Shown here piece by piece: positions 7,159 through 7,164 of a DNA stretch of 7,164 nucleotides. The notes under the pieces are model-generated. The model was not told the DNA's origin and did not search any database. It saw only the letters and a program-made list of their open reading frames with translations. Origin of the DNA: Deltaproteobacteria bacterium (lineage in GTDB: Bacteria; Desulfobacterota_B; Binatia; Bin18); NCBI GenBank assembly GCA_012271025.1, contig JAAXHF010000193.1, positions 1 through 7,164 of the forward strand. Direction: 5' to 3'. Every line of letters starts with the position of its first letter. Position 1 is the first letter of the stretch. The position numbers and the translations under genes are program-made.

Positions 7159-7164
7159 ATCGTC

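Larger units (their letters stand above)
7023..7164. other. Leader region upstream of rsmH
   Basis: These 142 bases hold a candidate -10 box, a good ribosome binding site and the 30-codon ORF. A small inverted repeat lies at 7087-7098 (TGGC, 4-nt loop, GCCA), too short to call an attenuator. There is no series of spaced TGGG repeats of the MraZ operator kind; only one TGGG is seen on the minus strand. No recognisable mraZ coding sequence is present. Confidence 0.5.

Overview
The window is a high-GC bacterial stretch carrying part of a division and cell wall (dcw) cluster, all on the minus strand. In transcription order (right to left) it holds a short leader with an unrecognised small ORF, rsmH, ftsL, ftsI (a penicillin-binding protein with a C-terminal PASTA domain), murE (meso-diaminopimelate type), mraY, and murD, which runs off the left edge. 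Genes are packed tightly: a 4-nt overlap at ftsI/murE, a 1-nt overlap at murE/mraY, and gaps of 5 to 30 nt elsewhere. No terminator or internal promoter is evident, so this looks like one operon. The organism is Gram-negative-like and makes meso-diaminopimelate peptidoglycan.

The products form one pathway. MurE and MurD are cytoplasmic ligases that build UDP-MurNAc-peptide. MraY transfers phospho-MurNAc-peptide to undecaprenyl phosphate to make lipid I. FtsI cross-links septal peptidoglycan, and FtsL is a bitopic divisome protein that helps recruit and activate the septal synthase. RsmH methylates 16S rRNA and is traditionally linked to this cluster. murF, normally between murE and mraY, is absent, and no mraZ is recognisable in the 142 nt upstream of rsmH.

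The most notable feature is that the window appears to be a mosaic of two lineages joined inside mraY. From the right edge to about position 1640 (rsmH to the N-terminal half of MraY), the proteins resemble deltaproteobacterial or Tectomicrobia-like homologues, with mixed Gly codons rich in GGG. From about 1600 to the left edge (C-terminal half of MraY and MurD), they resemble Alphaproteobacteria, and Gly is almost always GGC. The switch lies at or just after the near-invariant [12 protein letters not shown] block, where either homologous recombination or a metagenome mis-join would be easiest. The reading frame stays intact. The lineage assignments come from recalled family sequences, not an alignment; the codon counts were made directly.

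No tRNA, rRNA, CRISPR array or mobile element is visible, and no gene-free stretch exceeds about 145 bases.
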